Source: Helicobacter macacae MIT 99-5501
Lineage (GTDB): Bacteria > Campylobacterota > Campylobacteria > Campylobacterales > Helicobacteraceae
Length of the DNA stretch: 64,000 nt
NCBI RefSeq assembly: GCF_000507845.1
Contig: NZ_KI669456.1
Coordinates: 1-64,000, forward strand
Direction of reading: 5' to 3'
Shown: positions 51,572 to 61,391 of the stretch, in pieces
Numbering within the stretch: the stretch's first letter is position 1
How the letters are laid out: every line of letters starts with the position of its first letter
Program-made: the position numbers and the translations under genes
The notes under the pieces: model-generated
Database searches by the model: none
What the model was told of the DNA's origin: nothing
Seen by the model: the letters and a program-made list of their open reading frames with translations, nothing else

Positions 51572-52553
51572 TGTGTCCTCCTGTATTGGTATGTGTGGGT
51601 GCTGGGATTGGTTTTGCGCTTTTTTTGATTCTATCGGGATTGCCCTCTATTAGCTTTATATGGCTTGTGTCGATGCTGTATATGGATTTTAGGATTTCTA
51701 GTACCTTAGAGCTTCCCTCAAAGCAAGAATCCCCCTCATATCCCTTAAACTCATAGCGCACACCCAAATCATTGATAGCAAAGCTCGCTCTCTCGCCACT
51801 GAAGTTTTTCCCCTCAATTATAAAGGTATTTTGCTCTGGCTCAAACCTAGCTTTTGAATCTAGCCCTATGCTATCAAGTGCTTTTTTGATAGATTTTAGA
51901 TTGTCATATCTTTGCTCCTCGTTTTGGATATGGCTCATAAACTCTTCGCCAATGCCAAATATTTTATCTCTTAGCTCGCTAAAATTTGCGCTAGTCATAT
52001 CTCGCTCTTTGATTGCTTGGCGCATAGATTGTATGCTTACGCTTAGATTTTTAGCTAAGCAGTCTTTGACTTCTTTGATAGTGAAGTCCTCTCTAAATGT
52101 GTTATCTCGCAGTGTCTCTAGAGCGTCTAGTTGCTCATTTAGCAAGCGATTCTCTGTGGCAAAAGCTTCTTCTTCTTTTGCAATGAGGGCTTGACTTTGA
52201 GATAAAATCTGTCGTTGTCTTTCTTGCAGTCGCAAAGCTGTATTTAGATTTTGCTTTGCTTGGCTGTGTATGTTGTTGATTTTTTGCGTTTGCTCTGCTG
52301 CATATTTCTCTACATACCACGAGCCACCATAGATGTCTTCTTGTAATTGTGGCAGGGCAGAATCCAAATCAGCACCTTGCTTTAGCGTTTCTAGCTCATT
52401 TTGCAATGTGTCAAATTCACATTGCAAATGCTCATGCACGCTAGTCTTTTTCTCTAGTATGACTAATATGCGGCGGATTTTATCTCTCATACCTATGATT
52501 TGCTTTGATTTTATGCGGTGATTATCTAGCTGTGCTTGTGTGATATGGCTCAT
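51564..52553 (-). CDS. coiled-coil protein of the helicase-PIN-AAA+ operon
   Basis: A 329-aa, mostly helical protein with long heptad-like stretches (residues about 20-220: EKKTSVHEHLQCEFDTLQNEL, LQERQRQILSQSQALIAKEEEAF, MRQAIKERDMTSANFSEL) and a C-terminal mixed region (RFEPEQNTFIIEGKNFSGERASF). No enzyme motif is visible. It shares a 4-nt ATGA overlap with the PIN gene upstream and an 8-nt overlap with the AAA+ gene downstream, so it is a fixed partner. I do not recognise a family. Confidence 0.8.
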   Translation of the reverse strand: MSHITQAQLDNHRIKSKQIIGMRDKIRRILVILEKKTSVHEHLQCEFDTLQNELETLKQGADLDSALPQLQEDIYGGSWYVEKYAAEQTQKINNIHSQAKQNLNTALRLQERQRQILSQSQALIAKEEEAFATENRLLNEQLDALETLRDNTFREDFTIKEVKDCLAKNLSVSIQSMRQAIKERDMTSANFSELRDKIFGIGEEFMSHIQNEEQRYDNLKSIKKALDSIGLDSKARFEPEQNTFIIEGKNFSGERASFAINDLGVRYEFKGYEGDSCFEGSSKVLEILKSIYSIDTSHIKLIEGNPDRIKKSAKPIPAPTHTNTGGHNG

Positions 52554-55027
52554 TTCTTTTTCCTTTTCTTTTGGGATTGATTGACTTGAGAGTCATTGAT
52601 ACCTGCGTAGAGTTTTTCTAGTTGCCCTCCATTTGCAACATTTGCCATTGTGCCATTTGCCCTTGCGCATAGATTGTTATCACTGCTCCTAATCCACACC
52701 TTTTTTACAAGCGATTCTCTCAAAGGGTCGCTTAAAAAATCTTTTGCGATTTCTATGAGGCTATCATCTGTGCCAACCCCATCGTAGTCAAAATCATCAT
52801 ATTTATCAAAGCTAGATTTGGCCAAAAAGCGATTGACTTCGCGCACTTTTTGCGCTCTTTCATCATCGCCATTTTTTAGCCCATCTAGCTCTTTTAGGAC
52901 AGATTTTGGGACTATGTTATACAAATCACGCATTTTGGATTCTAGGGATTTACTAAAGTCAATAAGTGCGCTTGTATCCCATATAGCGATAGTTTTGGCA
53001 TTATATTTTTTGAAGTAATCAATATGCTCAAAAATACCCGCGCTAAATTCGCGCAGATTTTCTAAAATCTCTTTGGTGTGGTTTATATCGCATTCTTTTT
53101 GTAGCTTGTCGTGCACTTCGCTCAATCCTTGTAGCAGCTTAAGCTTGTCGCTTGGGTGGATTGCACTTGCTAATTGAGTGTGTAAATCAATGATTTTATA
53201 CGCATTGTGCGAGGTAAAGCTAGCAAACTCATTTGTGTTATCTATACTTTGATTTGTTGCTAGTTTGTCAAATTCTCTAAATAGCTCTTGGGATAGGGTG
53301 CGATTGCTTAGGGCAATGTCTTGAGTGCTTTTATCAAGTAGCTTGTATTGACTAGCTCGCCTTATATCAGCTAGATTTTGTTTTGGCATATTTTTGATAA
53401 ATACAGGTTTAATCCACTCATATATTGTCTCTAGTGAATCATCTTTTAGCGTGGCTAGCAAAGTATCGCTTAGAGTGCCTTTTGTAAGTGGGGGATTTTG
53501 GCAGTATTTCTCAAATAATTGCTTTGCTTCCTCGCTTCTGCCTTGTGATTTGTGAGTGGCGATAGCGTGCAATCTATCGATATACTCTCGCCCCTCCAAG
53601 CACTTGCCAAATAAAAACATTTTTAGATTTTTATTTGCGGGGATATTTTGTTCAAAATAGCGCGTGATGAAGCGCATAATAGGGGATTTTTGTAGTTTGT
53701 TTATCTCTGTTTGTATATCGTGTAGCTCTACTTGCTCTTTATCGTGCTCTCTATTATCGTGCGTTTGGAGTGCGATAGAGAGTGGTTTGGGGTTTGGCTT
53801 TGCACCAAGTCCGTGTAGTGCTATGTAGCACTTAAGAGAATCAATAATCTCACTAAAATCACGATATTTTTTATACTCGTTTTGTAGGTAGGATATGACT
53901 TGCTTTTTTACGCTAGTGATTTTTGAAGAGTCGTTTTTTGCTTCAATTATGGGGATTTGTAGCGTTTTGGTGCGCTGTTTTGACATTTTTAGCTTGGCAT
54001 TGTAGAGCGTATAAAGTGAGTCTTTATCAATCCACTGCCCACATTCTAGCTCGAAATCATTAGGAATGACTATTTCATTATACTCCTCCTGCCCATCTGC
54101 TTTTTGTGTGGATTTGCCCAAATCATTCTCAAGCAAAATGAAAAGTGCGTCTTTATTGTTGTGATTTTGGCGTATCGCTTCTATCGCATTTGCCCTGCCT
54201 ATACATAGATTATCGCTTATTTGATACTCAAAGCTATATGTGGCATTATTTTGTGGGCTAGATTGGGTTTGGTGCAAATCGGCAAAGTTCTTACCACCTG
54301 CTTGCGTGCTGATAAATACCTCATCTAGTAGTTTTTGAATCACGCTTGTATCACTTAGTCCATTTAGATAGTCTGCAAACTTTTTACTTGGAGAAGCAAA
54401 CTCAATCACGCGCTCGCTCATATCGATACGAATATCAAGTGTTGTATCTTTGCTAAGCCGCTCTTTCTCAATACCCTCAACCTTTAGATTGAAGTGTTTT
54501 TCTAAGCCATTGGCGATAAAGTCTTTAAGCTCATCTATTTTTGGGATAAAATCTTTTTTAAGCTCATTTGGACTACTTGCTTTGTCGGATTTGCGCATAG
54601 AAAATACATCATCAGCGAAGCAATCATAATAGATTGTTTTAGATTCTTTCTCTCTATCGCCTAGTATGTATCCACGGTCATAAAAATCACGCATTTCCTT
54701 GCTAATGCGTATATCCTTTAGTGGCGATTGCATAATAGACTTTTGCTCGCTAGAATCCGTGCTAGAAATAATATCCCTTGTGGTTAGATTTTCTTGTATC
54801 ATTGAGTATAGTAGCGATTTTGGCAAGTGAAATGAAAAATCACGCGGGATAGATTCTATCATTTCCTCTAAGCTATAATCCCCCCGCTTTTCCTTATAGT
54901 GCATAATCATACTTAGCACAAAAAACTCTATGTCATTCATTAGACGCTCTTGCTTGGAGTAAGAATAGCTTGTCTCTAGCTCAAGGTAGGGTGTGGCGAT
55001 GATAAATCGCTTATAAAAAGTGCTCAT
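52550..55027 (-). CDS. large protein with C-terminal PIN ribonuclease domain
   Basis: An 825-aa protein. The first 650 residues match nothing I recognise. From residue about 678 a PIN domain follows: AIWDTSALIDF (Asp684), VLKELDGLKNG (Glu713), VGTDDSLIEIAKD (Asp754/755) and VWIRSSDNNLCARA (Asp783), giving the four acidic residues that bind metal in PIN nucleases, which usually cut RNA. The Lys-rich tail SQKKRKKK may bind nucleic acid. It starts 2 nt after the helicase stop codon and overlaps the coiled-coil gene by 4 nt. Cleavage of RNA by this protein is inferred from the motif set. Confidence 0.82.
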   Translation of the reverse strand: MSTFYKRFIIATPYLELETSYSYSKQERLMNDIEFFVLSMIMHYKEKRGDYSLEEMIESIPRDFSFHLPKSLLYSMIQENLTTRDIISSTDSSEQKSIMQSPLKDIRISKEMRDFYDRGYILGDREKESKTIYYDCFADDVFSMRKSDKASSPNELKKDFIPKIDELKDFIANGLEKHFNLKVEGIEKERLSKDTTLDIRIDMSERVIEFASPSKKFADYLNGLSDTSVIQKLLDEVFISTQAGGKNFADLHQTQSSPQNNATYSFEYQISDNLCIGRANAIEAIRQNHNNKDALFILLENDLGKSTQKADGQEEYNEIVIPNDFELECGQWIDKDSLYTLYNAKLKMSKQRTKTLQIPIIEAKNDSSKITSVKKQVISYLQNEYKKYRDFSEIIDSLKCYIALHGLGAKPNPKPLSIALQTHDNREHDKEQVELHDIQTEINKLQKSPIMRFITRYFEQNIPANKNLKMFLFGKCLEGREYIDRLHAIATHKSQGRSEEAKQLFEKYCQNPPLTKGTLSDTLLATLKDDSLETIYEWIKPVFIKNMPKQNLADIRRASQYKLLDKSTQDIALSNRTLSQELFREFDKLATNQSIDNTNEFASFTSHNAYKIIDLHTQLASAIHPSDKLKLLQGLSEVHDKLQKECDINHTKEILENLREFSAGIFEHIDYFKKYNAKTIAIWDTSALIDFSKSLESKMRDLYNIVPKSVLKELDGLKNGDDERAQKVREVNRFLAKSSFDKYDDFDYDGVGTDDSLIEIAKDFLSDPLRESLVKKVWIRSSDNNLCARANGTMANVANGGQLEKLYAGINDSQVNQSQKKRKKK

Positions 55028-55029
55028 TG

Positions 55030-57470
55030 TTACCCTTTGTGTGGTTTATCTGTGCTTGTGTAATCACTAGATTTGTAATGAATAATGTCTTTTAGCTTTT
55101 TATTTACTACGAAGCATTTTTGTGATTGGCGCATTGTTTGGTAGCATAGTTTTGCTTCCTTATCGCCAAATGATAGTTGAACTCTATCAAATGCTTCATT
55201 GCACGCTATGACTATGAGTAGTTGCCTTGCACGAGAAAAAGCCACATTTACACGGCGATAGTCTTTGATGAAGCGATTGTGGCTAATACCTTTATCCGTG
55301 CGGACAAGGGATACGATGATGACATCTTTTTCTTTGCCCTGAAAGTCATCGACTGTGGATATGTCTATGTCTAAATCTTTAGAATAGTCTTTATCCTTGC
55401 GGATATTTCTAAGCTCTCCTACTTGCGCACCATAAAAGCTAATCACTCCTATTTCTTTGCGCTTACTTTGGGCGAGATTGTGCTTAGTTTTGTGCGCTTT
55501 ATACACGATAGCCATATCTTTGATGATTTTTCTTATGACTTTTGCTTCTTGCATATTGCGCTTAGAGGTGCTGTGCTCTGGAGCGTCTTCACAGCTAGTG
55601 CTACTATCTATCCATAGTATATGTCTATGCCCTATACCATATAGCTCCCCAAACTCGTGCGCTCTGCTCTCATCTGGATTTGGCAGTCCGCATTGTAGTC
55701 GCTTGTCATTATAAAAGTGGTTTATAAACTCCATAATGTGTGGATGCATACGAAACTGTGTAGTCAGTCTCGACTTGGCACTATCGGGGAAAATCTCAAA
55801 AAACTGCGTGAATTTAGAATACTCAATTAGATTTTTGTATCTCTCAAACATTTCATCTGAAATATTAAGCATTTCTGTTATCTCTTCTTTTTGTATGCCC
55901 TCTTTAAATATCGGTGGGAGCTGGTGCTGGTCGCCCACTAGGATAAGCCTTTTTGCCCTCTGCATTGGTAGTAGCATTTCAATAGCATTCATCTTGCTTA
56001 CCTCATCGACAATTACGACATCAAATATGATTGGTGTTTCTTTCTCATCTTGCATTATGGAGAGTTTTTTTGGGTTGATATTGCAAGTAGCAGCATAGAC
56101 ATTTGCGCAAATCTTTATGCCCTCCATTACATTGGCATATCTAGTGGAGTTTTCACTACTTTTTGCACTCTGCTTTGATTGTAGTAAGTCATTTGCGATT
56201 TTTTCTAGCTCTTGCTCGCTTATGTTTTTGTCGTTTTTTTTGGCAATATCACGCAAAATCTTTTTTAGCTCTTTTTCATTGGTAGTGGCATTTGTGGCAA
56301 ATCCTTTTTGCATTTGCCTTAGCTCTTCTATGTCTAGTCCAAGTTTTTGGACTATCGTTTGGGGTATTGTTTGGAATGCGGATTCTTTGCTAGGCATTGC
56401 TAGAGAATCTAGCTTTTGATAGATAGCTAGCTTTTCTTGCAGGTGCTTGATATGTGCTTTTAGTTCACTATGCGTGATTTGAATCGTGCCTTGTGAGTGG
56501 GTATTTTTGCCAAAATCTAGCTTCTTTGCAATCTCTTCTAGGGTGGATTGTATAGAGTCTTTGCGCTTGGATAGGGAATCTCGCTTTTGTGTCTGCTCGC
56601 TGATTTTTTCTTGGATTTTATCTTGTAGCTTTTGTGCTTGCTCTTTCGTGTTGATTGTGTTGGCATTTATGTGGTTTTTGAATTGCTTGATTATGTTGGG
56701 TGGAGTATCGCCTATGCAGCTTTGCATTAGCGTGTGAATCTCTTTGTTTCGCGCTTCTTCGCCTTTTTCCCATAGAGTTTGCCACTGCTGATTTGGCTTA
56801 TTTGGCTCATCGCTACTTGCATACTTGCCAAGAAAGCTATGAGTGCCTTGCTCGCACAAAAACTTATGGAATCTCTCGCACTGCTCCTTTAGCACAGATT
56901 TTGGAATGCTCCGCAAGATAGAGAGATTGGCACTATCCAAATCTTTGCAGACGGTATCTATGTATGCAAAAAAGCTAGATTGTATAACTGTGTCTTGCTC
57001 TTGTCTTGCACTTGTGATACTAGATTCTAGCTTGTGCAAGTCTTTATCTATCTGTATAAATTCACTGTATGTGCTTATATACTTATCAATGTCCTTGCCA
57101 TAAGTGTCGATAAACTCACGGATTTTGCCACGATATTGGTATATAAAGTAGTCTATCACTTGAGAATCATTGGCAAATAGCTTGTCTTGGATTTTGTCCT
57201 CACTACCGATACGCGTGGGGAAAATCCTCTCATCTTTTGGCAATCGCTCTAAGACATTATCTACTGCGAGATTTGACTGCGAGGTTAGCCAAATCTTTTT
57301 GCCTTGTGCGGTGTATTGGGCTATTAGCTCGGCTATGACGGTGGTTTTGCCCGTGCCGGGTGGTCCTTGGATTAGGTAGATGGGAGTAGGGCTAGATAGG
57401 GCTTTGGATATGGTTTCTTTTTGGTCGGGGGTTAGAGATTTGTTAAAATAATTTATAGAGTTGATATTGT
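55030..57470 (-). CDS. UPF1-like SF1 helicase module (out of frame with its N-terminal part)
   Basis: An open frame of about 813 codons reading from the C11 tract to 55030. SF1B/UPF1-type motifs in order: Walker A IQGPPGTGKTT, Ia TSQSNLAVDNVLERL, II VVIVDEVSK, III LVGDQHQLPP, IV TTQFRMHPHIMEF, V STVDDFQGKEKDVIIVSLVR, VI NVAFSRARQLLIVIA. A helical insert of about 300 residues lies between motifs Ia and II. No start codon with a ribosome site precedes the Walker A motif within this frame, so a functional helicase requires frame fusion with the gene at 57453-58652. The first usable start (TTG at 57243) would delete Walker A. Confidence 0.88.
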
Positions 57471-58652
57471 GGGGGGGGGGGAGGCAAAACTTCGCTTTGT
57501 TTTTTGAGCAGGGTCTATTATCGCTTGGCTTGTGCTTGTCGCCATTTCTTTAAGAAAATAAGTCTCTGGATTAAAAAATATGTCATTTAGTGGTAAGTCT
57601 TTGGAGTGATTGTCGCAGTTTTTTACCCACCTGTCGATTTGGATTTTATCTCGTATGATATTTGTGCTTATTAGGACTTCTTCTAAGTTTTGTGCGTCTT
57701 TGTCTCTGATACTCTTAGAAGCACGCACGGTAAGAGAAGCTGATAGCACATCTGTGTAGTTTTCATCTTGCTGAAAACCACTTATATCAAGCACATCAAA
57801 AGCTCTAAGTTTTCTCTCTTGCTTCTCTAAGTCATCTTGGCTATATAGCACATATTCGCCACCCTTGCCTTTTTTGGATTTTTTTATTTGACTAGCACAG
57901 TAGTTGGCATTAGCTTTGCTATCTTTGTCGTTTGAGACATATATTTTGTAGCGATATGCCAAGATAGGCTTGATAGCTGATTTGGTAGCACCTTTGCTTG
58001 CAGATTTGCCATTTGGTGGATTTTCATTGATACTTTCTGCTTCATCTTCGTATTCTATATCATCACTCTCTACTTCGTATTTGACTTTGTCCTCATACTC
58101 TACCTCTGCTTGTGGGATTCCTCTTTTTTGTGCTTGCTTTTGGACTATGTTGTAGAGATTTGCACGCACGAAGTTTTCTAAGTAGTCTTTGTAGATAGCA
58201 AACTCCCTCTCATAGGGGTAGCTTAAGGCTTGCTTTATCTCATCATCATCTAGGATAAAAGGCTCTTCATTTTCACTAAAATCCCCATAGAAAAAGCTCG
58301 CTTCAATCTCTATATGTGGCACAGAGTCTAAGTCATCGATTTGTAAGCCATTTGGCAGAGTTGCATTTATGGCATTTATAGCGTCCTGCGTGTCGTGGTA
58401 AATATTGTCATTTACCCAAAACCACCTATCATTTTGCTCACTACTTCGCTTAGGCTTATTTGCAGAGCACTGTATGAACTCATCTTTTTCGTTTTTAAAA
58501 AGATATGTGTTTGTATCAACTTTGTAAAGTGTGTAGTTGAGGTAATAATCATCTCCAAAAGATTCTATCACTTCATCTTCATCGCCAAGAAATGGTGTCT
58601 TTTGAGAATCAGAAAACGCTAATGAAATGGTAAATTCTGTGGATTGTGGCAA
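57453..58652 (-). CDS. N-terminal module of the phase-variable helicase
   Basis: A 399-aa frame starting at TTG 58652 (AAGGAG six nt upstream) and ending shortly after a C11 run. Parts: an acidic N-terminus, EFAIYKDYLENFVRANLYNIVQKQAQKRG, a low-complexity Glu/Asp/Tyr linker (EVEYEDKVKYEVESDDIEYEDEAESINE), a beta-rich segment (LAYRYKIYVSNDKDSK to DVLSASLTVRASKS), and DRWVKNCDNHSKDLPLNDIFFNPETYF. With C12 or C9 it would continue without a stop into the helicase frame, giving about 1207 aa. Alone it has no enzymatic motif. It heads the operon. Confidence 0.82.
   Translation of the reverse strand: MPQSTEFTISLAFSDSQKTPFLGDEDEVIESFGDDYYLNYTLYKVDTNTYLFKNEKDEFIQCSANKPKRSSEQNDRWFWVNDNIYHDTQDAINAINATLPNGLQIDDLDSVPHIEIEASFFYGDFSENEEPFILDDDEIKQALSYPYEREFAIYKDYLENFVRANLYNIVQKQAQKRGIPQAEVEYEDKVKYEVESDDIEYEDEAESINENPPNGKSASKGATKSAIKPILAYRYKIYVSNDKDSKANANYCASQIKKSKKGKGGEYVLYSQDDLEKQERKLRAFDVLDISGFQQDENYTDVLSASLTVRASKSIRDKDAQNLEEVLISTNIIRDKIQIDRWVKNCDNHSKDLPLNDIFFNPETYFLKEMATSTSQAIIDPAQKTKRSFASPPPTISTL
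57471..57481 (-). repeat. C11 phase-variation tract splitting the helicase gene
   Basis: Eleven Gs on the plus strand (C11 in the coding sense). The span 55030-58652 is 3623 nt, one base short of a whole number of codons, so one added C restores a single frame. At the present length translation ends at TAA about 15 nt after the tract. Confidence 0.9.
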
Positions 58653-58884
58653 GGCAGACTCCTTGTGATTTGATATGGTGTTTAGACAATTTATTTTTGG
58701 TGTAGCTTTGTGGTAGTGTAGAAGTATTTTACAAAAGTAGATAAAACCTTGACTTTTATTTTGCTAGAAAGTTTTGCTTAAGTGAGTGAAAATCTTGCGT
58801 AGAAAATATCGCAGGGCTTGAAGTCCCAAAATCACGCAGCTATCAGCAGTGCAAGACTTTGGGACATATCATCTACTATGCAAA
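58653..58884. other. non-coding region between glnA and the helicase operon
   Basis: There is no gene. It should contain the promoter of the helicase operon (minus strand). A short inverted repeat GTCCCAAA/TTTGGGAC is at 58823-58830 and 58858-58865. Confidence 0.45.
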
Positions 58885-58940
58885 ATCTAGAGCTAGACTT
58901 TGCTAAGGGCGCAAAAACGCCCAAAACAAAGCTAGAATCT
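58885..58940 (-). terminator. probable glnA terminator hairpin
   Basis: GGGCG (58907-58911) and CGCCC (58918-58922) form a GC stem with a 6-nt loop, extended by imperfect pairing of TAGACTTTG with CAAAGCTA. It directly follows the glnA stop codon on the minus strand. There is no long T-run. Confidence 0.5.
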
Positions 58941-58942
58941 AG

Positions 58943-60379
58943 CTAGCAGCTATAAGTAGTGATAAATTCAAATGGGTGTGGGCGTCCCTCCCAAGGCCAG
59001 ATTTCGGTTTCAAACTTATATTGCTTGTAAGTTTGGATAAAGTCCTCGCTAAAGACTTCGCCTTTCTTTAGATACTCTTTGTCTTGGAGCATTTCTTCTA
59101 TGGCGTGGCGAAGTGTGTGTGGAAGCTGCTTTATGCCTTTTGCACGGATTTCATCAAGCGTTAGCTCAAAGAGATTCATCTCCATTGGTTTGCCCGGGTC
59201 GATTTTGTTTGTGATTCCATCTAGTCCTGCCATAAGCAGTGCGGCAAACGCTAGGTAAGGATTGCTCGAGCTATCGGGGAATCGAAACTCCATTCGCTTT
59301 GCTTTCTCGCCACTATTGTATGGTATGCGGATACTTGCGCTACGATTTTGCGCAGAATAAGTAAGGATACTAGGGGCTTCAAATCCCGGGATAAGCCTTT
59401 TATACGAGTTTGTGCTAGCGTTGGTAAAGGCTGCTAGAGGGCGAGCGTGCTTTAGCACACCACCTAAGAAGTGCAGTGCCATATCGCTAAGCCCCTCATA
59501 AGCATTCCCTGCAAAAAGATTTTTGCCACCTTTCCAGATGCTAATGTGTGTGTGCATACCGCTTCCGTTGTCGTTATACAGCGGCTTTGGCATAAATGTC
59601 GCGGTTTTGCCATTTAGGTGGGCTACCATTTTTACGACATATTTAAACTTTTGGATATTATCCGCCGCTTCTACAAGAGTGCCAAACTTCACGCCGATTT
59701 CGCCTTGTCCTTGAGCGACTTCGTGGTGGAGGACAAAAGTCTCTAGCCCCACTTGGTTTAGCACTTTTACCATTTCAGCACGCAAATCCATCATCGTATC
59801 CACAGGTGGCACGGGGAAGTAGCCACCTTTTGTGCCCGGGCGGTGTCCTATATTTACGCCATCAAACTCTTTGTCGCGATTCCACTCGCCCTCTTCGGTG
59901 TCGATTTCATAGTATTGGCAGTTTACCGCGCTTTTCATTTTGATAGAATCAAAGACAAAAAATTCATTCTCTGGTCCGAAATACGCGACATCGCCTACAC
60001 CACTAGAGCGCAGATATTCGCTCGCTCTTTTTGCGATAGAGCGGGGGCATTTCTCATAGGGCTCGTTTTTATAAATATCCCAAATATCACAAAATACTAC
60101 TGCTGTGGTATCTGCGGTAAATGGGTCGATGAAGTATCGCACAGGGTCAGGGATAAGAATCATATCGGATTTGTTGATAGGCTGCCACGCAGGAAGTGAG
60201 CTACCATCAAATGGAATCCCTGCAAAGCTGTCCTCATTCACAGCATTTGCAGAAAATCCAAGATGATGCCACACGCCTTTTATATCAGTGAAGCGAAAAT
60301 CGATGAATTCTACCTCGTTTTCTTTGCAAAACGCAAAAAACTCCGCAACCGCCTTTTTGTCAATGGCTTTTTTGCTCAT
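58943..60379 (-). CDS. glnA: glutamine synthetase type I
   Basis: A 478-aa ATP-dependent enzyme making glutamine from glutamate and ammonia, a dodecamer in the cytoplasm. Blocks include [59 protein letters not shown] and [10 protein letters not shown]. The adenylylation loop reads NLFELTLDE, with Phe in place of the modified Tyr of NLYDLP, so regulation by adenylylation is unlikely; a similar change is known in H. pylori. The ATG at 60379 is chosen because AAAAGGAGAACTA precedes it and the protein begins as homologues do; the frame continues upstream without a credible start. Confidence 0.97.
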   Translation of the reverse strand: MSKKAIDKKAVAEFFAFCKENEVEFIDFRFTDIKGVWHHLGFSANAVNEDSFAGIPFDGSSLPAWQPINKSDMILIPDPVRYFIDPFTADTTAVVFCDIWDIYKNEPYEKCPRSIAKRASEYLRSSGVGDVAYFGPENEFFVFDSIKMKSAVNCQYYEIDTEEGEWNRDKEFDGVNIGHRPGTKGGYFPVPPVDTMMDLRAEMVKVLNQVGLETFVLHHEVAQGQGEIGVKFGTLVEAADNIQKFKYVVKMVAHLNGKTATFMPKPLYNDNGSGMHTHISIWKGGKNLFAGNAYEGLSDMALHFLGGVLKHARPLAAFTNASTNSYKRLIPGFEAPSILTYSAQNRSASIRIPYNSGEKAKRMEFRFPDSSSNPYLAFAALLMAGLDGITNKIDPGKPMEMNLFELTLDEIRAKGIKQLPHTLRHAIEEMLQDKEYLKKGEVFSEDFIQTYKQYKFETEIWPWEGRPHPFEFITTYSC

Positions 60380-60753
60380 TAGTTCTCCTTTTGGATTTGT
60401 TGGCAAGGGCGTAAGAAGTGGAAGTCTAAAAAAGGGGGTTGCTTTGCTAAGAGGAGAGAATCTGCATCGTGGCTCAAGTGTAAAGCTTACAAAACTAAAG
60501 CTTAAGAAACATCGATAAGAAGTAGCATTATGCAATCCCTTATTAGGCTTTACTTCTAGTAGCACAATGCAAGCGAATTTTAGCATTTTTTGATTATTTT
60601 TGAGAGAGATTTTGGGGGATTTTTGTGCGGATTTGTGTAGATTTGGAGTAGATTTTGCCAAGTGGATTTGGTAAGGTAAAGGGATTTTATACTTTTGTGA
60701 TTTTGTGTGGGTTGGCAATGTACTTTTGTAATTGCTTAGTATCTTTTAGATTT
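60380..60753. other. non-coding region upstream of glnA
   Basis: There is no supported gene. It contains the glnA leader and promoter on the minus strand and the tail of the toxin gene region. Confidence 0.45.
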
Positions 60754-61046
60754 TTACAAGCCTTTGTAAGTTTTTTCATCTCGTTTTGTGATTTTTACTA
60801 TTTCTATGATTTGAAATTCGTCATTTTCTACAATGCCTATAATACGATAATCGCCAAGTCTCCACCGATATAGATTATTACCAAAACCTTTTAAATGCTT
60901 TGAGTTTGGTAGGGCGCAAGGATTTTTGGTGGTTACTAAAGTGTTTTTAAAAAATAATCAATTTTATCAAAATCGTGCGGTGCTGATTTTTCGAGTTTAG
61001 TTAAAAATTTATCTGCTTTTTTGGACAACCTAATCTCATAACTCAT
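60754..61046 (-). pseudogene. RelE/ParE-superfamily toxin, frameshifted
   Basis: The ATG at 61046 overlaps the antitoxin gene by 11 nt and encodes MSYEIRLSKKADKFLTKLEK, then DKIDYFLKTL and a stop. One base later the other frame continues LVTTKNPCALPNSKHLKGF, YRWRLGDYRIIGIVEND, EIVKITKRDEKTYKGL and ends at 60754. The two parts together are a normal RelE/YafQ-like toxin of about 97 aa. The total of 293 nt is one short of 294, and the break lies at TTTTTTAAAAA (about 60947-60957), so a one-base loss in a homopolymer explains it. It could be an inactivating mutation or an assembly error. Confidence 0.8.
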
Positions 61047-61347
61047 CAGCATAATCCTTATAGACTAGGTTTTCTACTTCTTTAGCTAAGGATTCTTGCT
61101 CTTTCTTTGTGCGTAGCATTTCCCTTTGTCTTGCGATTTTGTAGGATTTGGATTCTATGTATGGCACAGATTTTTGATTATCTGTGCTTTCTTTTATTTT
61201 GGATTTTAGAAAAAAGGCTAGTTCTTGCACATCTTTTAATTTAGCTTGAGATTCTTGGCGAATCTTTTGCTCTTTTTTTTCTACACTCATTAGCGCGTTC
61301 GTTAGCTGTTTTTTGCTCATATTTTCATATTTTGCATAATCTATCAT
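61036..61347 (-). CDS. antitoxin of a RelE/ParE-type toxin-antitoxin pair
   Basis: A 103-aa, highly charged, mostly helical protein (KKQLTNALMSVEKKEQKIRQESQAKLKDVQELAFFLKSK) with a C-terminal tail EKEVENLVYKDYADEL-like end suited to wrapping the toxin. AAAGGAGCGACA precedes the ATG. It overlaps the toxin start by 11 nt, the usual order antitoxin then toxin. The specific antitoxin family is not clear from sequence; the assignment rests on the neighbour. Confidence 0.75.
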   Translation of the reverse strand: MIDYAKYENMSKKQLTNALMSVEKKEQKIRQESQAKLKDVQELAFFLKSKIKESTDNQKSVPYIESKSYKIARQREMLRTKKEQESLAKEVENLVYKDYADEL

Positions 61348-61391
61348 TGTCGCTCCTTTTGTATCTTAGCTTGGCAAAATTGTATCATATT

